Of a stretch of DNA of 64,000 bases, positions 1-13,115 are shown piece after piece. Both the position numbers and the translations under genes were made by a program. This DNA comes from Atopsyche davidsoni. Lineage: Eukaryota > Arthropoda > Insecta > Trichoptera > Hydrobiosidae. The notes below the pieces were generated by a model, which saw only the letters and a list, made by a program, of their open reading frames with translations, was not told where the DNA came from and ran no database searches. Location: positions 8,719,001 through 8,783,000 of the forward strand of contig JAILWY010000007.1 of the NCBI GenBank assembly GCA_022113835.1. The letters are read 5' to 3'. How positions within the stretch are numbered: position 1 is the stretch's first letter; every line of letters starts with the position of its first letter.

Positions 1-1829
1 TTGATATATTTATTCAGTGTTGTAAAATATTTTAAGCATTCCTTAAAATATAATAAATTATGAAACTTGTCAAGATGCCACCTTAATACTCTGGGCGTAC
101 GACTATGAAAAACTATCTACTATATTTAGAATTTATATAAAAATAAAACTGAATAACCAAACTTTTAAATTTAGCTACAAAACAAATCGAACTATAAAAG
201 TAATAAAAAAAAACTTTTATACAGGTTAGGGGTTTTTGATAACCCCTTAAAATACTGTGACGAACAAATTTATCCAGCTGCATTTTGCATTTAATCGAAC
301 ATGGTTACCAAAAACTTAATTATCTGTATTCACATGAAGACTTGACCAAACCGTTACATTTTAAAACAAATGTAGCCTTTATTTAATATGTTTACTTAAT
401 AATGTCATAACTATCTGAAAAGTCTATTCCGTGGCGGTTAGGTCATTTTCTTCAGTTTTGATATGGGCTTTTTTCGCCAAATGTCGACACAAAGGAACAC
501 CGGGACATTTGGGAAAAGTGAACTGCAGAAAAGCTTTTGAACTCTATACGTACTTTTTTTAATAGAAAAGGACGATGTTTTTTACAAAAAAGAAAGCGCG
601 TAAAAGAGTTTATCAATTGAATTTTTAAGCGTTCTATATCTTTAGTCCATAAAAATAACCGAATTAGCACAAATAATATAAAGGTTTCAAACAACAACTT
701 TTCTCTTTATAAAATGCGTTTTTGTGGCTTTATTCATTATTCTCTTGTGTGTTTTCATTAAAACTGCTACCGAGGGGTAGAGAGAGCTTCATTCTATAAT
801 GTGACTTCAATGTTTAATCTTATAAGGTATGGATTTTTCTTTGTTACCAGACCATAAAATAATTTAATTAAGAAAAACAAATGTTCACTATATTTATTAC
901 CCAGAAATTAGTTTTGGGCCGTTTGGCAGCCTTCTGAGTATTGTATAGAATAGTGTTCCATTTGCAGCTAGTTTCCGGAATGTATGGCGTCTCTTTCTCC
1001 AGTTCTAAATCGCTCCAGAATGTGTCATATAAACAAGAACAATAAAGTCTCGCTCGCTCGCCGGAATCAGAAGGGCTCCCGGGAAAATCAACTGTTGAAG
1101 CAAAACCGCTTTTAAATTAAGCCGCTTTAAGGCTGAAAATCACGGGATAAAGAAGGCGAACTCCGTTTGTAGAGAGACTTAAGTACGCTTACGGGCTTAC
1201 GCGAAAATGGACGTTACCGACAAGCTTTATGGCAGAAAACTAGCCGTTTTGAGATATAAGAGTTCGCAGTTAGCACGTAAGCCCAAAGTCCAACGGCGCC
1301 GGGAAGGTTGTTAAGTGAAAAAATTTTGCGCGGAGGAAATTCGACACGTCTTTTCGGCTTATTATTGCGACGGAGGAATTTTTATAGTTTTAATCAAACG
1401 AATAATGAATGGAATACCGTGAAATTCACAATCAAGCGACAGATACTCGATAGTTAAAATATTATTTAGTAAAAATAAAACATTTTAGACAAACAAAAAG
1501 GTAGAAAAAAACATAGCATAGATTAGATAGAAAGATTAATAAGTCTATACGAATTTTCGCTTAATGGAGCAAAGAGATTTTTAGAAACTAATTTATAATA
1601 AAGTGATTTGAAGTGTTCATTTATTAATACAAATTGTCCTGAAGCTATACACAAAGCTAATTTGAATTTTATTGATAAAGTTTTGATACCAGCTGTATAT
1701 TGTGTGTTAATATCTGGTAGGTATAAAGTTCTAATTTAACAATATCGACACATGCAATGCTAATACAAATAGTTTTCAGCCAAACTGTAACAGGCGTTAA
1801 CCCAATTATAATGGTCCGGAATTCACTTG
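1..1829. other. AT-rich non-coding, probably intron of the wge-like gene
   Basis: I see no convincing exon here on either strand. The gene on the minus strand must continue left of this stretch, because the exon at 1948-2076 ends in an open phase with a splice donor. A CpG-containing patch lies at about 1040-1360 with a (CTCG)n run near 1051. It also holds a 9-base inverted repeat (GGGCTTACG at 1193-1201, CGTAAGCCC at 1276-1284), which has no pairing beyond the arms. The rest is low-complexity A/T. Confidence 0.5.
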
Positions 1830-1900
1830 TCGGGACGAGGCTCGGACCGGGTACCTTTTGATCAAGAGTCAACAGTCTAACCGCTGAACTAAGAATATTT
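1830..1900 (-). repeat. tRNA-derived SINE head (RNA polymerase III boxes)
   Basis: Read on the minus strand, 1877-1892 gives a good A-box (TTAGTTCAGCGGTTAG). 1839-1848 gives a B-box-like GGTCCGAGCC about 30 bases further on. The order and spacing fit a tRNA-type internal promoter. There is no acceptor stem, so this is a tRNA-related SINE head and not a tRNA gene. The body of the element probably runs left towards about 1670, but I cannot place its 3' end. It sits just downstream of the exon at 1948-2076 in transcription order, inside the intron. Confidence 0.5.
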
Positions 1901-1947
1901 AAGTACAAAAGAGGTATTTCTAATCTCGAGTAAAATGAAATTCCTAC

Positions 1948-2076
1948 CTGGTGCAGAGCGATCCTGATGATGGTCGGCGTGGTGGTGAGGGGGCGCACTG
2001 AAGGCGCTGGAGCAACCGGCGCGGCGCCCCAGCCCCCCCGCTCCCGAGGGGCCTCGGACTTCGGGTAGACCTGAAC
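1948..2076 (-). CDS. Small coding exon of the wge-like gene (43 codons)
   Basis: This is a 129-base internal exon on the minus strand. The acceptor is TTGCTCGCAG just above 2076 and the donor is CACCAG|GTAGGA at 1948. The previous exon (4865-4964) ends with one unpaired base. Taking the first two bases here to complete that codon gives a frame with no stop: Gly/Pro/Arg-rich, then SAPPHHHADHHQDRSAP. It leaves one base over for the next exon, so phase 1 enters and phase 1 leaves. A second frame is also open, so the frame choice rests on phase continuity. The His-rich low-complexity content fits a disordered linker. No domain is recognisable. The link to the big exon is an inference from phase and strand. 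Confidence 0.55.
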
Positions 2077-4864
2077 CTGCGAGCAATAAGATTTAAAAAT
2101 ATCGTTCAAACCGGATTATAAATGAACTGGATTCTATAGTAATGGTACTTTTGGGGCTCAGTATAAAACATTTCGAGTTTCAACAGGTTTGCCACACTGA
2201 AACTAGAACATGGAGGAAGGGCTCTATAGATTCACAGATGAGATGAAACCGACATCTGTCATTGCATTATGATGGTCACACTATACCTCACTTCTCTGTG
2301 TTCTAGTGTGCGTTAGATAAAAATAAGGTATTTTACCCAAGCAACATAAAACTAATCATCGATAAGCAAACGGTTATTTTTTCTAATTATTAAACTACGT
2401 TAGAATAAATCAAGATTCTATTTGCAGCAAACGTTTTCGTTTGATTTCACAGTTTCATTTACTAATACCATTTCTTAAGAATATTACGGTAGATTCCAAA
2501 TTACCATATCAGACTATGCGATGACATTCATGAAGCAAATATACGAATGCAAGTCTGCAATTCATAACGAAAAATAAATAATTTTAATTTTCGGCAATGG
2601 CTCTGTTTATGTATTAGACATGTTAGTTGTTGTACATATTCAATTTCACGCATCCCTCCTCGTTAGATATTATTATATTCAGATATCCAATACCATGTGC
2701 TGCTTCGATATTATTCAGTAGACGAGAACCTGACAGCCGCTGCGATTTATTATCACACGTTTTATTTACGGTCTGTCAGTTCATAGACAACTCGTCCGAT
2801 TTTATTTACGCAAGTACTGCTTAACCTTGTTTTCGATTCCCCGTGTTGTGAAAATTCACCGCGTTAGTCATTTTAGTTGTTGACGGCATATTCGAGCCAC
2901 GTTCGTCACTCCACGGGTGCAATGGACATTAATGAAGGTAATAATACCAACAAAGTTTAAAACAAACACACCACACAAAGAACTTTAATATTTTTTTTAT
3001 GACTAACAAAACGACAGGAATTAAAATTGATTTATTTAGCCATTTGTATTTGTGTCGTGAGTTTTATTTTAAGCTTTCGGTCTATTTGGCTTACGTAAGA
3101 AGAATGTTATATTGTATTTGTTTCTTCATGTTGTGAGAATTTACTGAATTAGTCACGTTAGCTGCTCTGTGCTCTATATAATCAATCTAATTTTCCATCG
3201 TGATGCGAATTTGAAGAATCGGAGACTCGCAGTTGATAAAGTCCTTAAGCAGCTTCTCACTATAATAGTGGTTGCTCAGTAGCTCTTTACGTTACTATCG
3301 AGCGTCTCCTTTGAACTTGAAGCTACCCACTAGATTTAGAAATGTTCTAAGTTAGAATTAGGAGACAGAAGATCAAAAGAGGTTATTTTTTCAATGCGTC
3401 TCTCGCGCCAAATTGCTTAAATAATCGTGATTAAGTGACTCCATCTCGCTTCATGAATAATTTATCGCATTTATGAGGGAAAGTGAGAGAGCTGGTGGAC
3501 CCTCTCCGCCCCGTCCCGCATAAATAACGAATTAGCAGTCATGACCGCCGCGCCGCTGCAGCAGCTGACGACACTGAATCAGCTGTCAAATAATGGCGCG
3601 AAACATCTGTGTCAAACGCCATTTGACCGTGACACTCAAATTGCCAACTCGATTTAAATACCGCGGTGATATCCATTCAAATTAATTCAAATCTATCAGA
3701 TTTAAATGATATCAGAACAAATACTGTTTTATGAAATGTTTTTGTTGTTAAATTACATTTGCAGGAGATGTCCTTTAAGTTGTTGTGCTACTTTTATAGT
3801 ATAATGATCAAGGTCGTTAGCTGCATTTATGTCAGGGACACGAATACACTTATCCTCTTGAAAATGTCCGTTCACTACGGACTCCAGTAATCGGAACGTT
3901 CGCGATATTAACAAGTTTACTAGTCATAATTGGTCGTCGTTCGTCATCAGACATTCAAAGAATTGAACATACAGTTAAATGATCTCTACCTCTCGCAGAA
4001 TCAACACATTCCTATAATAGGCGGTTTGGGTTAAGTTAAAAGTCATTATACATTTTCAGAGGCCGTGCATCAAATAAATTTGAACTCCTGCTTAAATGTC
4101 TCTCGAAACCATCATCATTAAAATAATGTTAAATACCTATTATATAATGAACGAAAACAGCTTTTCTCGTATGAATCCTCTGCAAGTAATCAGATATTAC
4201 TGCTGTGCATTCTGCTTTTGTTTTTTTTCTGTTGAATATAAACTATGCTTGTTGTTAAGATGGCAAAATGGCATCATTGTTTTCCGCAAATCATTCCGCA
4301 GTAAATGTCACTAGACATGCATGTGATAAATGAGCGATGGATGAGTCGGCATGCATTCGATCGATATTGTTGCAGCGTGTTGCAGAGGCCGCCCGGCCCG
4401 AAGCGATGCATTCCGAGAGCAGATATTAAAAGTTGTCAGAAACTGCAATAATGCTGTTGCGAACTTTGCTCAGCGTTTGTTTGCAGATACAAATGAATTC
4501 CACGGCAGAACCGCAACAGTTTAGCGTTCGGGTATATTTGAAAAATTTCAATATTCAAAGTATTATTAGCGTAGTAATTTGTAAATCTTATCTGTGCCTT
4601 TCCAGGCATATTAAACATGTTTATCAATAAATATATTATATCCGTACACAAGATCGTAAACCAATAAAATTTTATGTATATAAATATATATATTTTTTTA
4701 TTTGTTTAAAAATGGAGTCCGTACCATGAGGTCTAGTTCAAGTACACGAAGTATTTAAAAATTATTCGTAGCGTATCATGAACTAAACACGGACACAAAA
4801 ATTAAATAACATCCTTATGCACAATAGAGAGTTACTCAGAATCTTACAGTAATGTCATATGTAC
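2077..4864 (-). other. Intron between two small exons, with GC islands
   Basis: The stretch is mostly AT-rich and without coding signal; short open frames look like chance. A GC-rich island at about 3485-3660 contains GCCGCGCCGCTGCAGCAGCTG and alternating CAGCTG E-boxes around 3555-3585. A smaller island lies at about 4375-4425 (GAGGCCGCCCGGCCCGAAGCG). Both may be regulatory, but nothing in the sequence proves it. Confidence 0.45.
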
Positions 4865-4964
4865 CTTGATGTGGGTGCGATGAAGGTATCCCTCCGGGTG
4901 GATGCATCGACGATAGGGCCCCCAGGGGCGTATATGATGCGCCTGAACCCCCAGCCAACGGCTC
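4865..4964 (-). CDS. Small coding exon of the wge-like gene (33 codons plus 1 base)
   Basis: This is a 100-base exon on the minus strand. The acceptor is a T-rich tract ending ATATTTTTCAG above 4964, and the donor is CATCAAG|GTACAT at 4865. Read from its first base in phase 0 it is fully open and encodes a Gly/Ser/Pro/His-rich segment containing YTPLGALSSMHPPGG. It ends with one extra base. The large exon at 20596-23666 ends exactly on a codon boundary, so the two join in frame. The following exon at 1948-2076 accepts the extra base. Base composition is much richer in G+C than the flanking intron, which supports coding. No domain is visible; it looks like a flexible linker between conserved blocks. 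Other exons could lie in the 15.6 kb intron upstream, but I found none. Confidence 0.65.
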
Positions 4965-6424
4965 CTGAAAAATATATTTTATTAAAAAAAAAAAAAAAGC
5001 ATGGGTGTGCAATTTGCGACAGTGGCTGGAAATCGGGAGTACAACCGAATTAATAAGCCTCAGAGAAGAAGAAAAAAAAAGCACTAACCACATACACTGA
5101 TTTTCGAGGTTAAATTTGTCAATACTAAAAGATAATTCACTGAAACTTAATCGTATATATCAAAGTATCTAGGGATGGAAATTTTCAGTAAAAGTTCTTT
5201 CTATCGCTTTTCCGCGCTGATACGAATAAGAAAAATTTAAAATACTATTAAATAACACACGTATAGCCTGAAAGCATGTAGTTTTCAGTAATTTACTATT
5301 TTGCGTATAAAATGTAGAACCATTTTAAATTTATTTATGGAAACGGACAAAAAATTGAGTTTTGCTATTATACATAAATATACTCTTAAAATGATACTGT
5401 ATATTTATTTAAATTTCTGCTCGAGCACATCATAGTTAGATTTTTTATTTTTGATTAAATTAATTAATTTTAGAATCAAGAAAAAAATCTATACACATAA
5501 TACATTTTTATTAGTAATTAGTTCCAAATGTGATAAAGTTTCAAATACACTAAAATAATTTAATATGTATCATATTTATATGAACGTGAATTGAAACATG
5601 CCTACATCAGTTAATACCTGCAAATTAACATAAACTTGTGATACAGAAGTGTATTTGCTTAGGACAAGTAAGGTTAGGTTAGTTTAGGATTGTTTGACTT
5701 CGCAGCACAAGGTGAGATATTCAGGAGCTAGACACGAACACCGGGAATATCGTACGAAATCTCAAAGCTATATCGCGGAGTGGAAAGTAAGGACGTGCAA
5801 TCTCACGTTTAATACAGAAGAACGATGTTAAAATAATAATTCTGATGAGCCGAAGCTTATTACGTATGAGGGCGTGACGTCATTATATTTGATGACGCTG
5901 TAAAGGCGAGTGGAAGATGTTTCCACAAAAACGCCATCGAGGAGAGGGGGTGGCTCAGGGGGCGGGCCAGCCTCCGCCCTGTCGCTGGAAAGCGTTTAGG
6001 ACGCCGCCGTGAAAATTCGAGTTGGAAAAGTGTTAATGCCCTGCACCCGCGGGGATTATAAAGGATTCGAAGATATTAGCCGGACCTGTTGGCCGGTATT
6101 GGAAAAACCTTTTGTTTTGTTACAATTGTTGGCGCGGCGAGGAGTTTCACAGAACTTTATGTTTACGACGGAGGTGAAAGTTCTCGCTCGAGACTGCCAA
6201 TACCAAGTGAATAAGATAATAAAAAAAATGTTAATCTTGATTTTTTATTAACTATTAATGCGTATTTATGAGAAAAACATGATTTCGGTTTTAAAAATAT
6301 CTATATAATGTAAATAATAGTTTTCCTTATGGGAATCAATAAAAAAAATAAAATAAAAGTCTAAATGTCTAGAAAGGAAATATTGAAGTTTTTATTGAGT
6401 TAACGTTCTAAGGAGGAAAACAGG

Positions 6425-6615
6425 AATCGTATTCAGTTCTCAAGAGAATCCCATCCCCGAGCTCAGCAGCAGGAGTGCGGGCGGCGAGGAGCGGCCCAGG
6501 CCAGACGATGGCTATCTCCAGGCGGGGACGGGACGACAGCCATTGTGGGCTCGGGCCTGCGCCTGGCGGGCTGGTCAGCGGGAGTTTAGTTCCTCCTGAC
6601 CGCTTAGATAATAAG
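6425..6615. promoter_or_regulatory. GC-rich island in intron, possible regulatory element
   Basis: About 190 bases of GC-rich sequence (CAGCAGCAGGAGTGCGGGCGG, then GGCGGGGACGGGACGACAG and GGCCTGCGCCTGGCGGGC) sit inside strongly AT-rich intron. There is no open frame bounded by splice signals on either strand. Islands like this recur every few kilobases in the window. They are candidates for conserved enhancers of a developmental gene, judged by composition only. Confidence 0.25.
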
Positions 6616-9600
6616 CCCGCTCCTGGTCTATTATTTTGGATGAATTGAAAATCATGGAAATTATTCTACTTTGATACAATTTCTTGTGATAAATTCTTGA
6701 ATGCAGCATTATAATATTTATTTGCATACGTCAATCCGATGTTGGAGAGAGTACACATATTACTGTAGTATCATTTTAAATATAAACAACAATAAATCAG
6801 AAGGCGGAGCTTTACTAATGCAAGTTGGTGCCTCGAGCGGCCGAAACATAGAGACATACTCCATTCTAACAAAGGTCTAATGACTACCAATACTATTACC
6901 GTATAAGCGTTATAAGAATTAACTGTTATAAGAAATAACTGTTAACACTAAAAATGATTTATGATTAATTTGTAATATAAACAAAACGTGTCCTTAATTC
7001 TAATTAACGTAAGCTATACCCCATGCAGCCGCTTGCAAGGCGCCATTATCGAATTACCATGAACAACAGGTAAATAATTAATGAGAGTGTTTTTCACCTC
7101 ACAGCGTATTAACAAGACTGAGTGATTTTAGCTCGGGTGTTATTCTCCTTTGTCACGTACGCGTGCACCGTGCACAGGCCCGCTCGAGCCGTGACGCTTA
7201 ACAATAACGCTATGTAATAACACCAATTTCAGGGAAATTGGCGGTTTTTCTAAGAAAAACTAACAAATAATTAAGTCACCTCAAAATACATTGTTTGATG
7301 TATAATACTATAGCTAAACTGTGTAAACACTTAGCCACGCTATCATTAAAAATGTTAAGTGAATATATGTTTAGTAGATCAATGATGCTTATAAAATTAG
7401 CTATAATATTATTTCAATTGCAATGCTTAAACAGCTTAATTGCACAATCATGGAATTCACCTGCCAGAATAGGAATCAAACCAAAGATACCTCTATCAAA
7501 ACTCAACGATCTAATCTAACCAAGTTATTTATAGTCGAGAGAAAGTCACACATTTAGTAAAGTTAAAACTCAACACTTCAGTTATTGTTATGTGTGAAAC
7601 AATTAAGAACATCCCGAGAAGATCTTGATCAGACCACGTACATATACGGGTATATATATAATATGTATATATCAATAAACATATATGTTGAGAGTCATGT
7701 CGATATCATCGGGTAAGCCTGCGAATATGACGTCACTCGCATAACACGTTTCTACAATATGATCAACGGCGTGCACATCCGGAGATAAAGAGAATTTAGT
7801 GCTTGTATCTATGTGCGAATGTTCGTTAGTTTTGTCATGGCAAAATAATGATATTATAAAGTCATGCTTTATTTATAGCACTGTTTAATATTCACGATCC
7901 GTAATCAGAAATCAGATTATGGATTGATCATTTCGGGGAAGGCGGTGAACCCAGGATTGACAAACTTTTGTGAAGCTCACGACCAACTATGTATTTCGTA
8001 GTATTCCGAGAATCGGCACTGACAGGGACAGTGAGGTGCTGAATTATGGAGACACTCTCGAAAGTTTAAAAACTTCCAGAAACGTATCAAAACACGACTG
8101 AATTCGATAATGATATCATATAAACATAAACTCACGGAATTAGAATAAAAATTATCTAACAACATCCGTGATTATTATGAGTGTAGTAAAAAGTAGTATC
8201 GGTTACTTATGAAACCACCCATTATCTCAAAGCGTGGTTTCATGTTTTCGTACGTGGTTCATGCACGTATCGTTTGGGTGAGAAACAAAACATTCACGTT
8301 GCATTTTCGATTAAGTGCATTGTACTTACGACTATGCCCACAAATCTTTTCAATTTTGAAACGGATTTGCGCAAACCAAAAAAAAACATTTAATAAAAAA
8401 TGAATTTATTTTGTTTTATTTTTACATTAATAAGCATTCGTTCTGATTAAAGCTATTAAATATTATCGTACTGAAAATTTATGTTCGGGAAATGTTTAAT
8501 TAAAAAAGTATGCGATTTTATAAGTTAGCCATAACACGCAATTAAAGAAATGTTTCCATAAAAATAAGCAGACGATTGAGCATCGTGTGTATCGTATATA
8601 GTGAATTATTTCTATGATTTTGGCCGATTTAGATATTAAAATGATTGATTTTTAAAGTCTTCTTTTGATCAAATTAGATAGTGTTTATATTTTTATTGTA
8701 TATGCTTGAAGTCCATTTTCAGAGTGTTTTCATTTAAGGAAGCTCTTCGCGAACCAACAGTTGATAGGCTACATTCCACAAGATGGCTAAACAATATCGT
8801 AAGGTATAAATCTGAATATGAATAATTCCCGAACGGAATAATTGGCCAGCGGGTCGGCCGAATCGAACGATTCCAAGTTTTATCACGCGCCGGTATCACG
8901 ATAGAGAATTATTTATCGGACAGAAATGTTTTTTTTAGAAAAACAGAATAGCTCAAACGTGCGGCGCTAATTAATCATGGCGTGAATAATAATTAAATCT
9001 TTAATACAACAAAGAGATAATATTCTGAAGATCCAACAATTTTATTTTTTAATAACGACTTACAATATTATCTTTGAAATAATTAGATCGAACGATTTTA
9101 GAATTCCAAGTATAAATACAATTTTTTTTTACAGAGCGGAAATAAGAACTTTAAATTATAATGTCAAGTAAAAACAAGGCAATCTTTCTCTTATTATTTT
9201 TATACTAGAAATGTAGCCCGTCATAAAATGACGTATTCGATGAACGATGCAATAGTGTTTGAACATATGTTTGGCTGACAATTAGATGAATATTTGATTT
9301 CATTTTGTACACATATATTTTGAATAACCGAATATCAATTTCGAAAGCAAATCCATTCTAGGAAATATCACATTTCGTGTCACAAACAACGAATCACTTT
9401 CACTGCACTGTTCTTTATCAGATGCAGTCTTTATCACGTTCAATTGTGCTATTCTTTTTTAATTACGTTTGCTGTGCTTAGAGACGGTGTTATTTTTTTA
9501 GGAGGCATTTTAAGTTATTAATGATGTGATTAATAATTTCTAACGCAACTAAAAATAAAATTGATACTTGTGTCAAGCTGACATAAACTGAAAATTTCTT

Positions 9601-9786
9601 AGAAGCATAATACTTTTGTTTTTTTGTAAAAATTCTAAATTTGAAATTCTCGCTGTGAACAACAGAATCATATAATTCGTACATAAAGCATATTTGATAG
9701 TTTTATTTAATTAGTTTATGAATGAAAATAAAAACTCAGCGTTGTATCTTTGAAGATATTCTATAGAGAACCAAAAAAAGAAACAT

Positions 9787-9813
9787 ACACACACACCCAC
9801 CCACCCACACACA
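9787..9813. repeat. CA/CCCA microsatellite
   Basis: This is an AC-dinucleotide run that changes into CCCA units and back to AC. It is a short impure simple repeat with no other feature around it. Confidence 0.8.
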
Positions 9814-10739
9814 ATGGAGTATAATAATAACAGTCCAAAAAAAGTCCTAAAGTTAATGAAGAAATTTATCTAATTTCATAAAATTAATTAGACCATAACA
9901 TTTATAAGCAATAAGAAGGTTCAAGTAAATGTTCGGTAATAATAATCTTAGAGTGATCGACGATAAACTTTAATTACGCCGGATACGAACTTACGATTCG
10001 CCGAGCGCGGCCGGAAAGCAGATCCACTTCGGGGTTTACTATTGCTGTTCCGATATGAAGGTGAAAGGTGGTATATCAGTCGAAAAATGCACCGAGTAGA
10101 AAGTTCTAGATTGGCCGGTTAAAAGTGGCCTCATTTTGTCCACAATTTGGATTAACAGTCAAAATATGCGCCAATCACGAAGATCACTATTTAAAAACAA
10201 CCATGGCGTGAGAATATTCTTCTTTCGGTGAATTCGGAATGACCATGAATTAATCAAGCGATAAGATGAGCTATTTTGGTTTATTGATGATTTATATTCG
10301 CCTTATAAAAATATACAAGCGAAACATAGATTCAGGCCTTGAAAGAATTGAAGTTCTGAGTCATTAGACAAGACTTGGTATGGAATCGAAGTTGATAGGA
10401 ATGTGTATAATATGTGAGAGTAGAATCTCTGAGGGACCACGACGCCTAATTTTTAATACCACTCAGAATATTAGGTTAAGTTTATAATATGATAGACGTA
10501 TTCCGTAAATGACCGTTAGTTATGGTTTTAAAGATTCATTCGTTACATCAAATATATCTAAAGAATATAAAATATGAAAACATGTTATGAATAGACTCAT
10601 TTATATTAATAACTTATAGGCACATCAAAGTATTAATAAACATTTCATAGAATATTGTAGACGTTCTGAGTTCCGAGAATACATTAAGTAGGTATTTTTC
10701 AGAAGGCTTTTGTGAGTGCAGTTTATATATAAATCACGA

Positions 10740-10855
10740 TGCTGCCACAGCGGGGATGTAGTCCCACGCTTCAAGTTTTCAGGGAAACCTTCACTTTGCG
10801 TCCCACGCGGGGGAGGTTAGCATTGCAGCACCTCCCACGGGGAGAGCACGGAAAT
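10740..10855. other. GC-rich patch with short hairpin
   Basis: The phrase GTCCCACGC occurs twice (about 10760 and 10800). GGGAGGT and ACCTCCC form a 7-base-arm inverted repeat around a 12-base loop at about 10811-10836. Otherwise this is an intronic GC island of unknown role. Confidence 0.3.
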
Positions 10856-11042
10856 AGACATAATGCTTAATTTTCATAACATTCTTTAGAAATGTTATTT
10901 CGCTTGTAGTATTTTATAATGTAGATATTATATGTATAAAATATTTATACTACACGATTATTGAATATTAGGATAAATACATATTGTAACTATTATGTAA
11001 ACATAACATAAAAATAACAAAAGTTCTCCCATTACCTGGCGA

Positions 11043-11565
11043 AATCGTGTCATTTAATTAATTTAATTGTCACTTTATTTTGCAATGTCGAAAGTTGATT
11101 TTTTTACAGAGTATTAAAAAAACTATAAATTATATTTATCTACTTTTTATTATTTAATTAACGTCCATTTTCAGGGTAAAATAAAATCTTGAAGATGTTG
11201 AAAAATTGAATAAAATGACGACTTTCATAACCAAAGTTTGTTAAAGATTTTTTTTTGTTTAATTTTCAAACTAATCCCAACAGGAGGGTTTATATTTAAT
11301 ATTTTAATTCCAATTGAAACAAAGAGTCATAAATGTTTAGGATTCTTGGAACAGGAACATCGCGAAACTCCAATCCCGAAACTTCAATCGGAAAAACACA
11401 TATTTATCATATTAAAAGTAAATTATAAGAAAAAAAAATTATAATGGCTGTAGAAAAAAGGATGTATCTAACTTTCTGCATTAAATTTTTTTTGTTTGGT
11501 GCAGTCAATTTTTCGCAATAGGTACAAGCAAATGGTCAAAAAACTCGAATATGAGAGTTTGGCCC
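11043..11565 (+). repeat. ~520 bp interspersed repeat, copy 1
   Basis: This sequence reappears inverted at 24698-25217, with high identity along its whole length and small insertions or deletions in A and T runs. Both copies end at GAGTTTGGCCC followed by TTAA (11566-11569). Both contain a relict open frame (11238-11444 here) with the conserved peptide KSHKCLGFLEQEHRETPIP. I do not recognise this peptide. The repeat has no clear terminal inverted repeats and no tRNA-like head. It could be the tail of a longer element or a non-autonomous transposon with a TTAA-type edge. Confidence 0.65.
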
Positions 11566-11660
11566 TTAAAATATCTTGTAGCGCAAAAACATTTTTCCAT
11601 CTATCAGATCCCTCCTCGACTACAAACTCGAGGACTGCCTAAATCAGAAAAGGCCAAAAG

Positions 11661-11740
11661 CCATCCCCCCACACCCCCCCCACCATCCCCCCACCCCCCC
11701 CCCCACCATCCCCCCACCCTCCTCCCACCCACACACCACA
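11661..11740. repeat. C-rich low-complexity tract
   Basis: About 80 bases of CCCC runs broken by CACA and CAT (CCATCCCCCCAC repeated). On the opposite strand it is a G-run array able to form G-quadruplexes. It gives rise to spurious Pro/His-rich and Gly-rich reading frames on the two strands. Confidence 0.8.
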
Positions 11741-11994
11741 ACTCATAACTACATGGTGACACACGCCACCTAGCCAGTACGAAAGCGTTCGAAGGAAAGA
11801 ACAAATATATTTCCTTGTACCGCTGTCAAGCCAAAGACGAAGAAGAAAGAAGCAAAAACATTTAGGGGAGTTGTAGAATTAAAAAGCAAACTTTCTTAAA
11901 AAAAAAAAAAATATTATCGAAAGTTGTACTTGTGTAACAAAGCGTTTACAAGCAAGTGACTGTATTTAGGAAACTATTCGGTTAAGTGCAGACA

Positions 11995-12165
11995 TAAAGA
12001 TCGCTATCATCGTAAATCCGGAGAGCTGAAGTATCGCCGACCAGCGGGACGGGCCGGGCCGAGGAGCCCGGCCGGTGTCGCGCCCGATAACTCTCCGCGG
12101 CTCGAGTAACAGGTAACTACCTCGTAAGCCAGTCCGCTTCCGAGGGGCGAGCTCACGGCCATTAG
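11995..12165. promoter_or_regulatory. GC island in intron; small minus-strand reading frame
   Basis: The island contains GGGACGGGCCGGGCCGAGG and is CpG-rich. On the minus strand an ATG at about 12162 opens a ~50-codon frame beginning MAVSSPLGSGLAYE. GAG|GTAGTT follows that point as a weak phase-0 donor. It could be a cryptic exon of the wge-like gene or chance openness in GC-rich sequence; I favour a non-coding island. Confidence 0.2.
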
Positions 12166-12929
12166 GTCTGACAATTTTAATCAACTGTGAGGAATCACAT
12201 TTAAAATAAAAGCGTTTGAAGGGAAGCTTGAGATACTTAATTCGTCGTGGCATTACATCGCCTCTTTATTGAAGGCTTAAGTTTTTCGTCTGCTTTGACC
12301 TATTTTAGTTAGGTGCTTTACAATCAAGTCAGTATATTAACAAGTTTGACTTGTTTCATAATTATGGAACAAATGCATCAGTTACTTGACAGCGAAGAAC
12401 AAAAATGCTTATATCATATAAAATTGTACACATGTTTTAGTAATTCGTTATTTCCTATCTTAAATTATAATTGCTATTTTAAGTAAACCTTTATATCAAA
12501 ATTTAAAAAAAATCACACCTTATCTCTGATATAATGCTATTTTCAGATTTAAGAAATTCAATTAATATTTAAATGTTTATCGCACATCTCTCAAATAAAT
12601 CCACTAGTGCTCCCGCTGTAAGAAACGAGAAATAGGGAAGTCCTTTTGCATACATTATGCTAATCATTAATAGGGATAATAAACACGTAATACGTGTATG
12701 TTTTTAGACATAAGTAACAGTAAATTGAGGTCCGTGTGCAATCAATTAAACAATTGCAAAGTTATATTTTTTTTATAAAACAACGCGCGGCTATTTGGAC
12801 ACCAATAAAAGTCAGAATCCACAAATCATAATACCTGCAATCGTGACAGAAGCGTGGCGAGCGATTCATGGTGTAATCCAATCTCAATTGCATACAACTA
12901 TTCAAACCAGCCAATCAAATAATCGTACG

Positions 12930-13115
12930 ATTTGCACAATGGCCGGTGATCCCGGGCCGGGGGAGCCGAGCTGAGCCGTGCACAAGTGGCAGAATCAGCG
13001 ACCGCAAATAACTTCATTAGACGGAGGCTATGATCGTCAGGGGACCCGGCCTGTGATTATCCCCTGCCCGGCGCCGCCAGTCGCGCGTCCCCTTCGAGTG
13101 CGCCGCCATGTAACA
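12930..13115. promoter_or_regulatory. GC island in intron
   Basis: The island includes GATCCCGGGCCGGGGGAGCC, GCAAATAACTTCATTAGACGG and CCTGCCCGGCGCCGCCAG. It mixes GC-rich blocks with AT-rich homeobox-like cores (CTTCATTAG), a make-up typical of insect developmental enhancers. It contains no open frame with splice sites. Confidence 0.25.

Larger units (their letters stand above)
4965..11026 (-). other. Large intron, 5' of the 4.9 kb exon (part 1)
   Basis: This is AT-rich sequence with no convincing exon. GC islands stand out at about 5930-6060, 6425-6615, 7150-7200, 9970-10030 and 10740-10855. Telomere-like GGTTAGGTTAG occurs at about 5669-5680. The remaining sequence is A/T-rich with occasional poly-A or poly-T runs. 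Open frames of 60-80 codons here show no coding bias or homology that I recognise. Confidence 0.45.

Noticed and set aside
1193..1284. Possible microRNA hairpin
   Set aside because: Only nine bases pair at the base of the supposed stem; the rest does not fold. No known insect microRNA seed was recognised in the window.
1830..1900. A functional tRNA gene
   Set aside because: Only A- and B-box-like sequences are present, with no acceptor stem pairing or clean anticodon arm.
1669..2109. 146-codon frame reading VQVYPKSEAPRERGG through the 2.0 kb exon
   Set aside because: It needs phase 0 entry, but the preceding exon leaves one base. It also runs through the SINE and intron. The phase-compatible frame was preferred.
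11551..11804. Pro/His-rich and Gly-rich frames over the C-rich tract
   Set aside because: They are produced by the low-complexity repeat and have no splice or conservation evidence.
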